Source: Isoetes taiwanensis (lineage: Eukaryota; Streptophyta; Lycopodiopsida; Isoetales; Isoetaceae). From it: 64,000 bases of DNA. The notes under the pieces were generated by a model. That model worked only from the letters and a program-made list of their open reading frames with translations. It did not search any database and had not been told where the DNA came from. Location of the stretch: contig JAJEKV010000125.1 of the NCBI GenBank assembly GCA_021234155.1, forward strand, positions 439,178 to 503,177, given 5' to 3'. Positions 35,012-44,523 of the stretch are shown in pieces (the stretch's first letter is position 1; the number at the start of each line of letters is the position of its first letter). The position numbers were made by a program, and so were the translations under genes.

Positions 35012-36990
35012 GGAATTGTGTCTATTTTGTCTGTGTAAAAAGGTTTAAGGCAAAAGCCATTAACCAGAGTGGGTAATGGAGTGCCATATAACTCTGCCAA
35101 TTGAAACACACTTGGCTGCACCACTTTAAGGATTTGATAAGGGCCAAGCCACCGAAATTTCAACTTCCCTGGAAACTTTTTATACCTGAAATCATAAAGA
35201 AGATCTAAATCTCCTTCCTTGAATGTTTTTTCTTTGATGTATTTGTCATGTCAAGACTTTCTTAACTGTTGTCTAGCAAGAACTCGAAGATAAGCGTCTC
35301 TGCGAACCTCATCTAACTGTTGTAATTGATAAACACACTCCTGGAGAGCAGTAGTTGGATCATGCATAGTAGCAAGTTGGAAACGAAGGGACGGAAGAAC
35401 ATGCTCAAAAGGCATGAAAGATTCTTGACCATAGACCAATTTAAATGGTGTTCGTCCTGTAGCAATTTTGAAACTGGTGTTGTAAGCCCACAAAACAGTA
35501 GGTAATTTTTCCGGCCAATTAGTTCTAGAGGCGTCACAAATTTTCTTCAAAATGTTGATGAGTGTCTTGTTTGTACTTTCTGCAAGGCCATTGTGGATAA
35601 TAAGGAGTACTCTTCCTGTGATGAATATGCAAATAGTCCTTCAATTCTTTGATCATCTGATTTACAAAATGAATACCTCGGTCACTGACAAGTTCCGTGG
35701 GACAGTCGAAGCGTGTGATGACATGCGTGTAAAGTAGCCATGCTGGCAACAGTATTATCAAGAAGTGCACAGGCCTCCGCCCACTTAGTGGCATAATCTG
35801 TGACAACCAGGATATAGCGAGCACGAGAGCGTAGCGCAGATGATCCATGGGCCCAATGAAATCCATTTCCCATTTGCTGAAGGGTAACGGCATGACAATG
35901 GTGTTAAGGGCAGGGCGTCACGGGCCATGGGCCGACCCACACGCTGACAGACATCACATTTGCGCGCCTGAGCGTGGGCGTCATTGAAGAGCGTGGGCCA
36001 GAAATAGCCAGCTAGAAGAATTTTGCGTGCCGTGCAATGTTGTTAAGAAACCTGTTTTTTATTTTTAAAGTACCTCTATAAAAATCCTCGCGTTCTTTAT
36101 AGGAATTTTATGATTTGGTATGGCCAAAAATAAAAAATAAAAAAATTGCACATTCTTTGCACTGCTTTATTGGACATATTTGCTACTGTTAAAATGCACA
36201 ATTTTGTTACAAGTTATAAGACGTAGCATGTCAGCAAGTAAATCAGAAGGTTATGCTGCTATTAGAAACTATTAAGTTCAAGTACAAAGATATCATAGTT
36301 GTTTTGCCATGCAACTCTTAAGAAAGTTCAGAAAAACATTATTATAGAGGTTAAGAAGTATAAGAATTTATATATAAGGATAAATAAGTTCAAGAACATC
36401 ATATATCTGGATTAAAAAAATCACAGTCTTAGGATTTTTAAGGTTTTTTAAAGATTTTAAGGATTTTAAAGATTTTTAACGTATTTTATATGAAATACAT
36501 TTTTAAAGAGTTTTTTCAAAAATTTTAAAAATCTTCAAAAAAATCTTAAAAAATGTTTTTAAAACATACGGATTTTGATGTAAACAACATTGGTGCCGTG
36601 GTATCACCACTAAAATTTCCTCCACCAAGACCTCCATGGGCTTGGCAAACAATCTCTGGCACTTCATGAGGAAGAACACACCGACGCAAAACTATATCCT
36701 TGCCATGCTTATAGAGATGTCCCGCGACCATGGTATAGTCACGGACTTCACGGAGAAACTATTGACGGCGTGACCGAAGCTTCTCAAGAGAGAGCGTGGG
36801 GTCTTCTGACAGTAATGCACCAGATAGCAGATATTGCTGATAGTCGTGAAACCAATGGGGCGTGGCCGTGACCAAGAAGAGTTGTGCATCAGGAAAAGCA
36901 TCTGAAACACCCGTTGATGGGTCATCCCTTTGAATGCGTGAAAGGTAATCAGGCACAACATGTGACTTACCAGCCTTATGAATGATCTCA
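35012..36990 (-). pseudogene. RNase H end, integrase and C-terminal domain of gypsy pol
   Basis: PLEIIHKAGKSHVVPDYLSR ends RNase H. The integrase zinc part is MVAGHLYKHGKD, CQAHGGLGGGNFSGDTT, [558-bp insertion], ARKILLAGYFWPTLF and CDVCQRVGRPMARDALP. The catalytic core has WEMDFIGPMD (D), TELVSDRGIHFVNQMIKEL (D) and NGLAESTNKTLINILKKIC (E), then WPEKLPTVLWAYNTSFKIAT. The C-terminal part reads KLKFRWLGPYQILKVVQPSV and NGFCLKPFYTDKID. All three catalytic acidic residues survive, but in different frames and split by the insertion. Confidence 0.87.
36035..36592. mobile_element. hAT-type non-autonomous insertion in integrase, 558 bp
   Basis: Perfect 8-bp target duplication GTGCCGTG at 36027-36034 and 36593-36600. 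Perfect 10-bp terminal inverted repeats, CAATGTTGTT at the left and AACAACATTG at the right. The CAATG start fits the hAT terminal consensus. The interior is AT-rich and non-coding, with 'aaggatttt'-type repeats. Deleting it plus one duplication rejoins the integrase frame (GDTT then ARKILL). The right end read inward (CAATGTTGTTTACATC) resembles the left end of the 7.9-kb element, indicating one family. Confidence 0.92.
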
Positions 36991-36999
36991 AGGGGAACA

Positions 37000-38180
37000 G
37001 ACTCTTGAAAAAGCAATACTTATCGGGCAATGCGTCCCGTGGGCGTGGTTTTGTTGATAAGATAAAGGAGTGCTTAATGATCAACAAAAAACTTGATTTT
37101 GCTACCCAACAAATAATGACGGAACATTTGTACACAGAAGATGAGTCCAAGTGCTTCATGTTCTGTGGCAGAATAATTCTTCTCAGTGGGATTAAGTTTT
37201 CTGCTGGCATAGCGAAGAGGCTTGTCAGTGTGAGAATCATATTCTTGAGAAAGAAAAGCACCTATGGCAAAGGCCGAGACATCAACATGAGCATGAAAAG
37301 GTTTGTCCCATTGAGGTGGAACAAGAACAGGAGCGTGAGTGAGCAGAACCTTCAATTTTTGAAACGCTGCATCCGCCTGGGGATTCCAAGCCCAAGAGAA
37401 TTTATCACCCGTGAGTTTATGAATGGGATCTGCAATTGCAACGAGCCCTGGAATGAAGGTTGCATAATAATGTACCTTGCCTGGGAATGAGCGTATCTCC
37501 TTAATGTTGGAAGGTGCTTGAGCTTTGAGCACACAACTGATTTTTGCAGGGTCCATAGAAATGCCATCTTTACTCACAACGTGGCCAAGAAAGACGCTTG
37601 AAGTGATACAAAAAGTGCACTTTTCTGGATTTAAACTGATACTAGATTCATCACATTTTTGGAAAACGAGCTCCAATTTGTCGAGATGTTCATCCATGGA
37701 GCTATAAGCAGAAAAACCGTCCTGAAAAACTTGCAGAAAGACATTATCTTTCATGTAATAAAAACAGGAAGCATAATGCGTTGAAAAGTAGAGGGAGAGT
37801 TGGATAATCCAAAAGGCACCACTTTGTAGGCAAAAGTGCCCCATGACATGGTGAATGTAGTTTTCAATTGATCCTCAGCCTTGATAGAGATTTGATTATA
37901 GCCCGAGAAGCCGTCCATAAAGGTGTACATCTCATGGCCTGCTACTTCTTCAAGAACTTGATCTCTGAAGGGTAGCAGAAAATGATCACATTCCGTGGCC
38001 AGATTAAGTTTCCGATAATCCATGCAAACACGTATTTTGCCATTATGCTTGAGAGCAATAACAATTGGGCTCACCTACTTGGAATGTTTGATCTCATAAA
38101 TCAATCCAGCTGCCAGAAGTTTATCAATTTCGACTTTGACAAGGTCACAATAATTAGGGTTGAGCCTGTATTATCATTGC
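37000..38180 (-). pseudogene. Reverse transcriptase and RNase H of gypsy pol
   Basis: RT pieces: SPIVIALKHNGKIRVCMDYR then YTFMDGFSGYNQISI (first Asp block) and AYKVVPFGLSNSPSTFQRIM (37751-38074). The next frame (37074-37844) has FLQVFQDGFSAY where an F-x-D-D active site is expected, so the second catalytic Asp is Gly. It then has KCTFCITSSVFLGHVVSKDG. RNase H follows: HVDVSAFAIGAFLSQ (Asp), NPTEKNYSATEHEALGLIF (Glu) and FFVDH (Asp), before a stop. Inactive by mutation and frameshift. Confidence 0.88.
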
Positions 38181-38902
38181 TAGATTGGGCGTGCATTTTG
38201 TTTGGTGGGAATGGTCAGTTCCCCCAATTCTTTTTTGATACCTCTTAAGTCTTTGTAGCTCCACGCAAAGATGTGTTTGAACTTCTTGAAGAGGCTCAGA
38301 TCACGAGCTTTATAAGTTTTTGGGAGATTAGCAGCCAATCGGATGGGTTGGTTGTCTCCTAGATCAATTATTTCAACTTTCAGAGTTTGAATATGCGGGA
38401 TGACGTCTGTGTCAGTAATGGTGTGAGCAGGAGGTTGAAATACTACTGGTGGTTCAACACTCTGAGTAGTGAAAAATAGAGGCTGCTGAGAGTCGTCGAT
38501 TAATGGTTGCTTCATGACGGCAGCTACATCAACAACACCTTGAGGAGTGTCTTCATCAGGAAAAATGTCGACACGCTGAATACGATTGTAAGATGCGAGA
38601 TAAGGATCCAGCAAGGTGGCCACAGCGTGGTCTTGATCAAGACTCATATCGCCCCAATGATCAACATATTCGGGGTAAGAGGACAAAGGTAGACCAGTTG
38701 GAGGAGCTTGAGCTTGATAAGTATTCAGAGGTTCTTCTGAATCACTGTCAGATAGGGATGGTTCAACGTGTTTTATAGAGATGAGTTTACTGGTTTCAAG
38801 ATCTATCCTGGCATTCAACGGGCTGTCAGTAATGACGAGTTGATTAGTAGCCCAGTAATGAATGCTTTTAGCTTGAAGGGGAGAGGTTCGTCCAATCAGC
38901 AT
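38180..38902 (-). pseudogene. pol connector and start of RT domain
   Basis: This 240-codon open stretch carries an acidic connector (SLSDSDSEEPL; DDSQQPLFFTTQSVEPPVVF) and then the classic entry to gypsy RT, LFKKFKHIFAWSYKDLRGI. It ends with a stop just before the RT core, which continues in another frame below 38180 after LLAAGLIYEIK-like sequence. Confidence 0.75.
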
Positions 38903-39354
38903 TTCATAATTGCCCGATCTTCACTAGCTTTCCAAACGCCAAATTCCAAGGGGAATTTGAAATCACCAATACTGATGTGGAGAAGAAGAATGACGCCTTG
39001 AGGTCGCGTGATGTGTCCATTGGCGAGCTTAATGTCATAACGGGCACGATAAAGTTGAGTGATGCCCAACTGTCTCCGAAGTTTGTCCGTGATGAGATTG
39101 ACAGCGCTGCCGCCATCAATCTGCACATGATTGATCTGTTGATTCCCAATAGTAGCGTGTACCATGGGGGTAGAAGTGGCTACCGCTCCGATCAGAACAG
39201 TGGGCAGTGGCAACTGTTCCTTGAGTGCAGGACACAACTTGAAAATGGTAGCAAGACTGAGTGGAATCTTAATTTTTGCAAGCTCCTCTTGGAGCTCCAA
39301 GGGAACATGAGAAAAAGGATCATCATGATCCAACAGTGCAGGAGTTTGAGGCAT
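38896..39354 (-). pseudogene. Aspartic protease region of gypsy pol
   Basis: The open minus-strand stretch contains the retropepsin core VQIDGGSAVNLITDKLRRQL followed by LANGHITRPQGVILLLHISI. The usual D-T/S-G triad is D-G-G here, a variant also seen in some gypsy proteases. It lies between gag and the RT connector in the expected order. The frame is interrupted on both sides, although the protease stretch itself is open. Confidence 0.75.
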
Positions 39355-39405
39355 TGACGCAGAGACTTCCTTAAGAAGTTCAATTTCAGCAGCAATATTC
39401 AGATA

Positions 39406-40880
39406 CTACTGAGTGCGTGAAGGAGTTTTTGATGTCGAAGGCACTTCCTGGCGTTGTTGGGGGTGCGTGGTGGCATGAACATTCGCAAGCGTGCGTCCTT
39501 CAGCAGTTTGCATAAGTTTGAGAATAATCTGGCGTACTTTAGCCATTTCATGAGGCATAAGCTTGTCAAGATCAGGGTCAAAATGGACCGTCTTGTGTTC
39601 CTCATGAGGAATAGTGTCCACGGCGAAAGCAGGTTGCGTGTCATGAGGAATGATCGTCACAGGGCGTGAGCCCCGGGTTTGGCATGAGACCAGACCAACC
39701 CAATTTGATTGTTGAACTGGAGAATTGAGAGCTTGATATATTTCTTCTTGAGCCTGTTGATCAAGAGCTGCAGACGGAGTCGCTTGTTGAGATCGTTGTT
39801 GTTGAGGTGGCCGAGGTGGGTTCTTCAAAACTGGTCGAGGGCCCTGTTTACCATTGGCGACCCACAGTTGATAAGCAGTGAGACGAACTGAGGCAGTTTG
39901 ATTTGTGCCCGGGAGTTGAACCTGGACCTGAGGAAGTTGAGGGCACACCGCGGTGGTGTGACCCCATTCTTTTGGATGGAATCCCTCGATTGCTTTTTGT
40001 ATTTTGCACAGATAAGATACGGTTGATTTCCTCACAGTGACACCAAAAGGCAGTCTTCATCTCCTGCCAATTTTGCCATGAGCCACTGATGAGGGGCGCC
40101 ACGCAGCGTGGTGGAACAAATATGGAACTTAAGTTGGGGCTGAGAATGACCATTTAGAATAGCCAAGGCTTCAAATTATTCCATGTGGGCTTGAGCACTT
40201 TGATCAAGGGGCTTTCCCTTGGCATTCCCAAAAATCGGATATGTAAGCTTGGGGTTGTGAACAGGGGATGGGACTGGAACTTGCGTATAAAGTGGCAGAG
40301 CATAAGTAGGAACGTAACTTTGAGGCACAACCGTGGGCTGGGAACAAGGTAGTTACGTGGAGACCGTGAAACCAGGAGGTCCTGAGAGAGTGGCGTCAGC
40401 GGGCAATGTGCCGTGTGTGCCGTCCTCATTTAATTTGAGATCAATGATGTTGTAAACTAGAACAGGATGTTGAAAGGAGGGTGAAGACTAGAATTCTTGA
40501 ACATGAGAAGGGCCAAAAGATACATGCGGATAACCCATGCCATGCTGAGGAGAAGATGGCTGGGAAGGCAAAGGAGTGTGGCGAGAAGGGATGTGAATGT
40601 AAGTGTTGTCTGGAGTTTGAAAATAATGAGGAGTGGGATGTAGAGGGGTATGATGCGATGACTGTGGTTGAGAACAGTGTTTGCAAGCAGGGGGAGAACC
40701 AGGCCTAGAACTAACATGAGGGATAAGCGGTGCCGACTGAGCACGTGAGCAGACACGGCCTCCTTCAATGTCAAAGTCAGGATCGTACATGTCGCGTGCA
40801 GCATTCCTGTGCTGATGGCGTTCCAATCAAGCCGCAGTTTGGCTGAGGAGTTCCTCTGGAATGAAGGCACGTGCAGACAT
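39406..40880 (-). pseudogene. gag region of the gypsy element
   Basis: It starts MSARAFIPEELLSQTAA at 40880, is followed directly by a stop, and then continues LERHQHRNAARDMYDPDFDI. A Pro/His/Ser-rich linker (to 40488) follows. The capsid-like core is recognisable in another frame around 40270-40030: YPIFGNAKGKPLDQSAQAHM, FEALAILNGHSQPQLKFHIC and LRGAPHQWLM, typical of plant retrotransposon gag. A zinc-knuckle remnant, KEWGHTTAVCPQLP (near 39965), has lost its first cysteines. The last long open stretch, 39406-40035, ends TSKTPSRTQ. Stops and frameshifts make it non-functional. Confidence 0.8.
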
Positions 40881-40904
40881 CTTCGACGAAAGAAAAAGAA
40901 CTAA

Positions 40905-40922
40905 GACCCGGCATCGGTGCCA
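40905..40922 (-). other. Primer-binding site (tRNA-Asp-like)
   Basis: TGGCACCGATGCCGGGTC lies immediately inside the putative LTR and upstream of gag. It resembles TGGCGCCGTTGCCGGGG, recalled as the tRNA-Asp-type primer site of plant Tat/Athila elements, with a few mismatches. Confidence 0.55.
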
Positions 40923-40923
40923 G

Positions 40924-41503
40924 TGTTTGGGGTCTGGGTTCAAGATCACCTGCAAGACAGCCCTCTGTGAGGACCTTGGATCAAGCAGGAAAATCTTAGT
41001 TAAGTATCACGCGGGATTTTGCAAAGAGATCCAAAAGGAAAGAGAGAAACAACGAAAACTAAAGAAAAAATGTGCAAAAATAAGACTTTCTTGAATATCA
41101 ATCAGAATATAATGAATTCTCGTCAAACGAGAGGAATGAAGTGAGACAAGGCTAAAATCTCATCTAAAGACTCAAAATCTATCTCTACTGATATATTAGT
41201 ACAATGGCCTCGGGCCAAAATAGGTAGATGGCAGATCTCGGTCACCAACTCCTGGATCAACGCATGATTTCAGGGAATCTGGCAGTGCCTTTGTTAGTGT
41301 CTGGAATCTTGCTAAATTAGGGCCACACTCCCCGGAGGCCATCATTTGTCTGTTCTGGCTCTCTTCTTTGACGGGGGCGTGGACTTCTGCGTGGCTTTTG
41401 GCGGGGGCGTGGGTCTGCTACCTGAGCTTGACCTACTCTCTTGTTTCTGCCCTATTGCATGGCACTTAAGAATGGTCCTGTGCCTGGTGGTACAGGACTA
41501 ACA
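40924..41503 (-). repeat. Putative 5' LTR of the gypsy element
   Basis: On the minus strand it begins TGTTAGTCCTGTACCACCAG at 41503 and would end ...CCCCAAACA at 40924, one base before the primer-binding site, giving TG...CA ends and 580 bp. There is no second copy for confirmation, so the start is inferred from the TGTTA motif and from the position of the DDE-like fragment beyond it. Confidence 0.5.
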
Positions 41504-41527
41504 GACTCCAAATAATAATCACAAGAA

Positions 41528-41717
41528 TGTGAAATTCTACCTCATCCTATGCACCAAACCTAAGTACTTGGTGTTAGAAGACTTTGTAGATATGCAAGGG
41601 AAGAAGTTTGTGAAAGGGGATGAGGTCATAGAAGGGACACACTATGAGAAGTCGGTGAATTCTAAATTTCGTACTTTGAGTGTTATGAAAAGTCGATTCC
41701 AAAATTTCGTACTTTGA
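41528..41717 (+). pseudogene. C-terminal fragment of the uncharacterised DDE-like family
   Basis: The plus-strand frame reads KFYLILCTKPKYLVLEDFVD, then KKFVKGDEVIEGTHYEKSVN. It aligns by eye with the C-terminal part of the 61-62 kb protein (YYVLACTREKHVLDQTVIDD then AGDAVISAYYYQKL): a Y[LV]..CT..K..VL opening, about 15 residues, then GD.VI...YY.K. The region may be BAH-like in fold (inference). Only this fragment survives, just outside the gypsy LTR. Confidence 0.5.
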
Positions 41718-41800
41718 GTGTTATGTCTAGAGTTTCATACTTGACTGTTATGCCCAGAATTTCATATTTGAGTGTTATGTTAATTTGATGCTTCAACTCT
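41666..41800. repeat. Degenerate tandem repeat (aaatttcgtactttgagtgttatg)
   Basis: About four diverged copies of a 'tttcrtactttgagtgttatg' phrase, spaced roughly 35-45 bp, immediately after the DDE-like fragment. Confidence 0.65.
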
Positions 41801-41899
41801 AGAATTTCATACTACTAAGATTGATGTGAAACACGGAAAGATTAAGATTACAATAATACACAAGTTAATTTAATAAAAAGGCTTGGAGCTATTACTTTC

Positions 41900-42110
41900 A
41901 TTCAAAGGCACAAGGCCTGGTTACAACGATAAGGCACAGTGGCCTGGACTCACACAAGGCACGATGGCTTGAATTCACATAGGCATGATGGCCTGATTAC
42001 AAAGGCACAAGGCCTGGATTTACTAGGCTAATTACAAAGGCAGAAGGACTAAATTCACAAAGGCACTAGACTGGATTTCACAGAAAAAGGCCTAAGGCTT
42101 GGATCCACAC
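41900..42110. repeat. GGCAC..GGCCTG minisatellite
   Basis: At least seven imperfect units of roughly 20-30 bp built on 'aaGGCACaaGGCCTGgattcaca'-like phrases, with a palindromic AGGCCT core in several. Non-coding. Confidence 0.75.
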
Positions 42111-42292
42111 AAAAATTACACAAAGAAAAAGTTGGTTGTTAATAGAGGCCATATTATATTTAAGTTTACTCTAGAGTTGCTCTACTTAGGTCTACAGATC
42201 TCACATGCAAAGTGAATGCCAAAAACTTTCCAAACTCTCCAACGCAAACATCACTTTTTTGGTAACATCTTCTGTAGATGTTCACAAACCAA

Positions 42293-42508
42293 TCAACAAT
42301 AGTGGATTCGTTTGACTAGACTCATAAATTTGCTTGATACCCACCATTTGTACACAACCAAATATTTTATTTTCTCATCTTCAGCCACATCTGCCTTTCT
42401 TACAACTGAAGAGGTCATGCCCTCAAAAGGCAACACAGATGTGTCAAACATCCTCCGTGCTTCTTCTTCGTCTATGGTCACCTGAGGTTGAGTTTTCTTT
42501 GTTGCCAT
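42293..42508 (-). CDS. Hypothetical short ORF
   Basis: An ATG-initiated 71-codon frame on the minus strand, MATKKTQPQVTIDEEEARRM then FDTSVLPFEGMTSSVVRKAD and VVYKWWVSSKFM. A 'ttgcag' acceptor-like site lies about 8 bases before the ATG, which could be a 5' UTR intron boundary. I recognise no domain. It may be the start of a broken retroelement or host gene; no downstream exon was found. Confidence 0.25.
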   Translation of the reverse strand: MATKKTQPQVTIDEEEARRMFDTSVLPFEGMTSSVVRKADVAEDEKIKYLVVYKWWVSSKFMSLVKRIHYC

Positions 42509-42837
42509 TCTATCCCTGCAATAGCTTTAAAATTATATATCAGTGGAAGTTTTTCCATTTATCTACAAAAACTAAACCATCAAGATCATTGCACTAAGTA
42601 TATTAAATGATACTAACTTTATTAGCTTAGCAATAAACTGCTACTTTTTACAAACAATTACTAATTGTCAGCAATACCAGGTAACTAGAACCTACTATCT
42701 GCAAATTAGTAATTGATTAGCATATCATGCTAAATAGCAATTAACTCTTGTTAACTTAGCACGAAACTTCATTTTCTTAGCAACCGCTTCTAGTAGCAAA
42801 TACAGCCAACAAATGTAACACCAAATGTTGTGTTGTT

Positions 42838-43068
42838 GCCAGTATTTTGGAGGTTTGATTGTTGGGGCCGTCTGTGATCTTATCATCAAACACAAAGATT
42901 GTGCCAAACTGTGCCTTGCTCACATCCTTTTTTGGGCATGCAACAATCTCATTCGAAGTATTGAGTACTCTGCCAATGAATAAACTTAAGATTTGTAAAC
43001 TTAGCCTGGCATCTCAATGCCAAACGAGCTAGAAAAGCAAAGCACATTACATTTTTGAAGCTGCCACT
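42838..43068 (-). pseudogene. Dirigent-like copy D3, 5' half
   Basis: Minus-strand sequence matches the N-terminal half of the family (CPKKDVSKAQFGTIFVFDDK, ITDGPNNQTSKILA) and stops matching at 42838. The rest of the copy lies at 28226-28441. The initiator equivalent is GTG instead of ATG (near 43065), and the upstream frame is shifted. The local TATA box is degraded (ttatag near 43145). Confidence 0.8.
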
Positions 43069-43470
43069 CTCTTCCACAATTTGCAGAACAAGAGATGCTT
43101 AATTTGAAGAGCAAGCTTGATTTACTCAGATGCATATTGTGAACTTATAGAGCCTCATATTAGATTTTTTAAGTTAAATGATTATACAATCAAACTTTTC
43201 CTATCATTTTTTGAGTGAAAAGTTTGTGAGTGACTTTTTTTATATTTATTAAGCATGCCCATACACCCACCAGAAAACCTAGACCATAAACCCTAAGTTT
43301 GTCTCATGAATCATGTAATACAGTATTTTTTCAACAAAATTAACAGCAATAAAAGACAAACAGTAATAAATTGATATCGTACATCAACCTATGCTAGTGT
43401 AAAAAGCACATCCAAATGCATCTTGTTATTTTAGACTATGCAACTACTTATTATTTTAAAGGAAACCTTA

Positions 43471-43890
43471 TTACTTAGGATGCCTAGGTTGGTAGATGGT
43501 AGCTGAGACATAAGCAGTGAGAGATAGCTGTAAGAATGTGGTATAGGTGAAATTGGCATATTCCGTAACAAATCTAAAAGCACCAGTTCCACCGGCAATA
43601 GCCAGTTCACTAACACCATAAGTTCCGATAGTATCTCTGCCCAACAAAATAAGCTGATCCTTAAGGCCACCATTGTCGTACAAAACAATGAAGTTGTAAG
43701 TAGAACCTGTAGTGGCGACATCTGTCATTATTGCAATTCCCTGTGCTCTGGCCAGTATTTTGGAGGTTTGATTGTTGGGGCCGTCTGTGATCTTATCATC
43801 AAACACAAAGATCGTCCCAAACTGTGCCTTGCTCACATCTTTTTTTGGGCATGCAACAATCTCATTCGACGTAGTGAGTGCTCTGCCCAT
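43471..43890 (-). CDS. Dirigent-like protein copy D4, lacks signal peptide
   Basis: Open minus-strand frame of 139 residues starting MGRALTTSNEIVACPKKDVS, then AQFGTIFVFDDKITDGPNNQ, KILARAQGIAIMTDVATTGS, ELAIAGGTGAFRFVTEYANF and a terminal YQPRHPK. It keeps the dirigent hallmarks (FDD, RAQG, GGTGAFRF). The signal-peptide segment upstream (FLARLALRCQAKF) is out of frame by one T relative to D5, so the predicted product would not be secreted; dirigent proteins normally act in the apoplast. A TATATAAG-type box is retained near 44065. It is either a very young pseudogene or a cytosolic short form; I favour pseudogene. Confidence 0.6.
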   Translation of the reverse strand: MGRALTTSNEIVACPKKDVSKAQFGTIFVFDDKITDGPNNQTSKILARAQGIAIMTDVATTGSTYNFIVLYDNGGLKDQLILLGRDTIGTYGVSELAIAGGTGAFRFVTEYANFTYTTFLQLSLTAYVSATIYQPRHPK

Positions 43891-43989
43891 GAATAAAACT
43901 TAAGATTTGTAAACTTAGCCTGGCATCGCAATGCCAAACGAGCTAGAAAAGTAAAGCACGTTACATTTTTGAAGCTTCCATTCTCTTCC

Positions 43990-44523
43990 ACAATTTGCAA
44001 AACAAGAGATGCTTAATTTGAAGAGCAAACTTGGTGATTTACTCAGATACATATTTTGAACTTATATAGAGTCTCGTATAGATTTTTTAATTTTGCTTGA
44101 ACTTTTCCTTTTATTTTTTGCGTCTTTTTCTTACATCTAGTTGATGATTTGTTTGGATACATAAAGTCAAAGAAAAAGTTGCTTTTAAAGCACTAGTTTT
44201 CAAAGATTTTTGAAGACATTGAAGGCTATTTTTACAGTAGATTCAGATTCAAGGGGCTTAAGAGAAAAATCCACATTTTCTATACATTATGGGTTGCACC
44301 TTTAAAAAAAAATTAATAACGAATTCTTTAGTTTAATTAACCGATAGCCAGTATACGATTGGCACTAGCAGTTTGTTTACCACCATTATGGACGGATCAT
44401 AGTTCTTCCAATGCATTAGGATTACACAAATTTGAAAACTAATATAACTAATCCCATGGTGCTATTTGGAAAGCTTGACCTCATGCTATTATTATTTAGA
44501 TTGGATATGTAATGATGTTGCCT
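43990..44523. other. Intergenic, 5' flank of D4
   Basis: It contains the array's shared upstream sequence (cacaatttgcaaaacaagag..., TATA-like box near 44065). Parts resemble the 47.8-kb flank (agtcaaagaaa..gttgcttttaaag), so the duplication extends upstream of the promoter. No gene. Confidence 0.5.

Larger units (their letters stand above)
35012..41503 (-). mobile_element. Ty3/gypsy LTR retrotransposon, degenerate, 5' LTR only
   Basis: The minus-strand order is: putative 5' LTR, primer site, gag, protease, connector, reverse transcriptase, RNase H, integrase. RT before integrase defines Ty3/gypsy. Numerous frameshifts and stops, a mutated RT active site and a 558-bp insertion in integrase show it is inactive. 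A 3' LTR matching the 5' one was not found between 28.4 and 35 kb. The 3' end is therefore deleted, or lies beyond the post-pol ORF and is unrecognisable. The primer site resembles the tRNA-Asp type used by Tat/Athila elements, which also tend to carry an extra ORF after pol. Confidence 0.88.
28442..42837. other. 14.4-kb segment splitting dirigent copy D3
   Basis: This lies between the two halves of one dirigent-like gene. It carries a PPR fragment, minisatellites, a post-pol ORF remnant, a gypsy element and a fragment of the DDE-like family. Neither edge looks like a transposon terminus, and 62 bp of target is missing. A compound rearrangement or deletion-associated insertion therefore fits better than one clean transposition. 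Confidence 0.65.
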
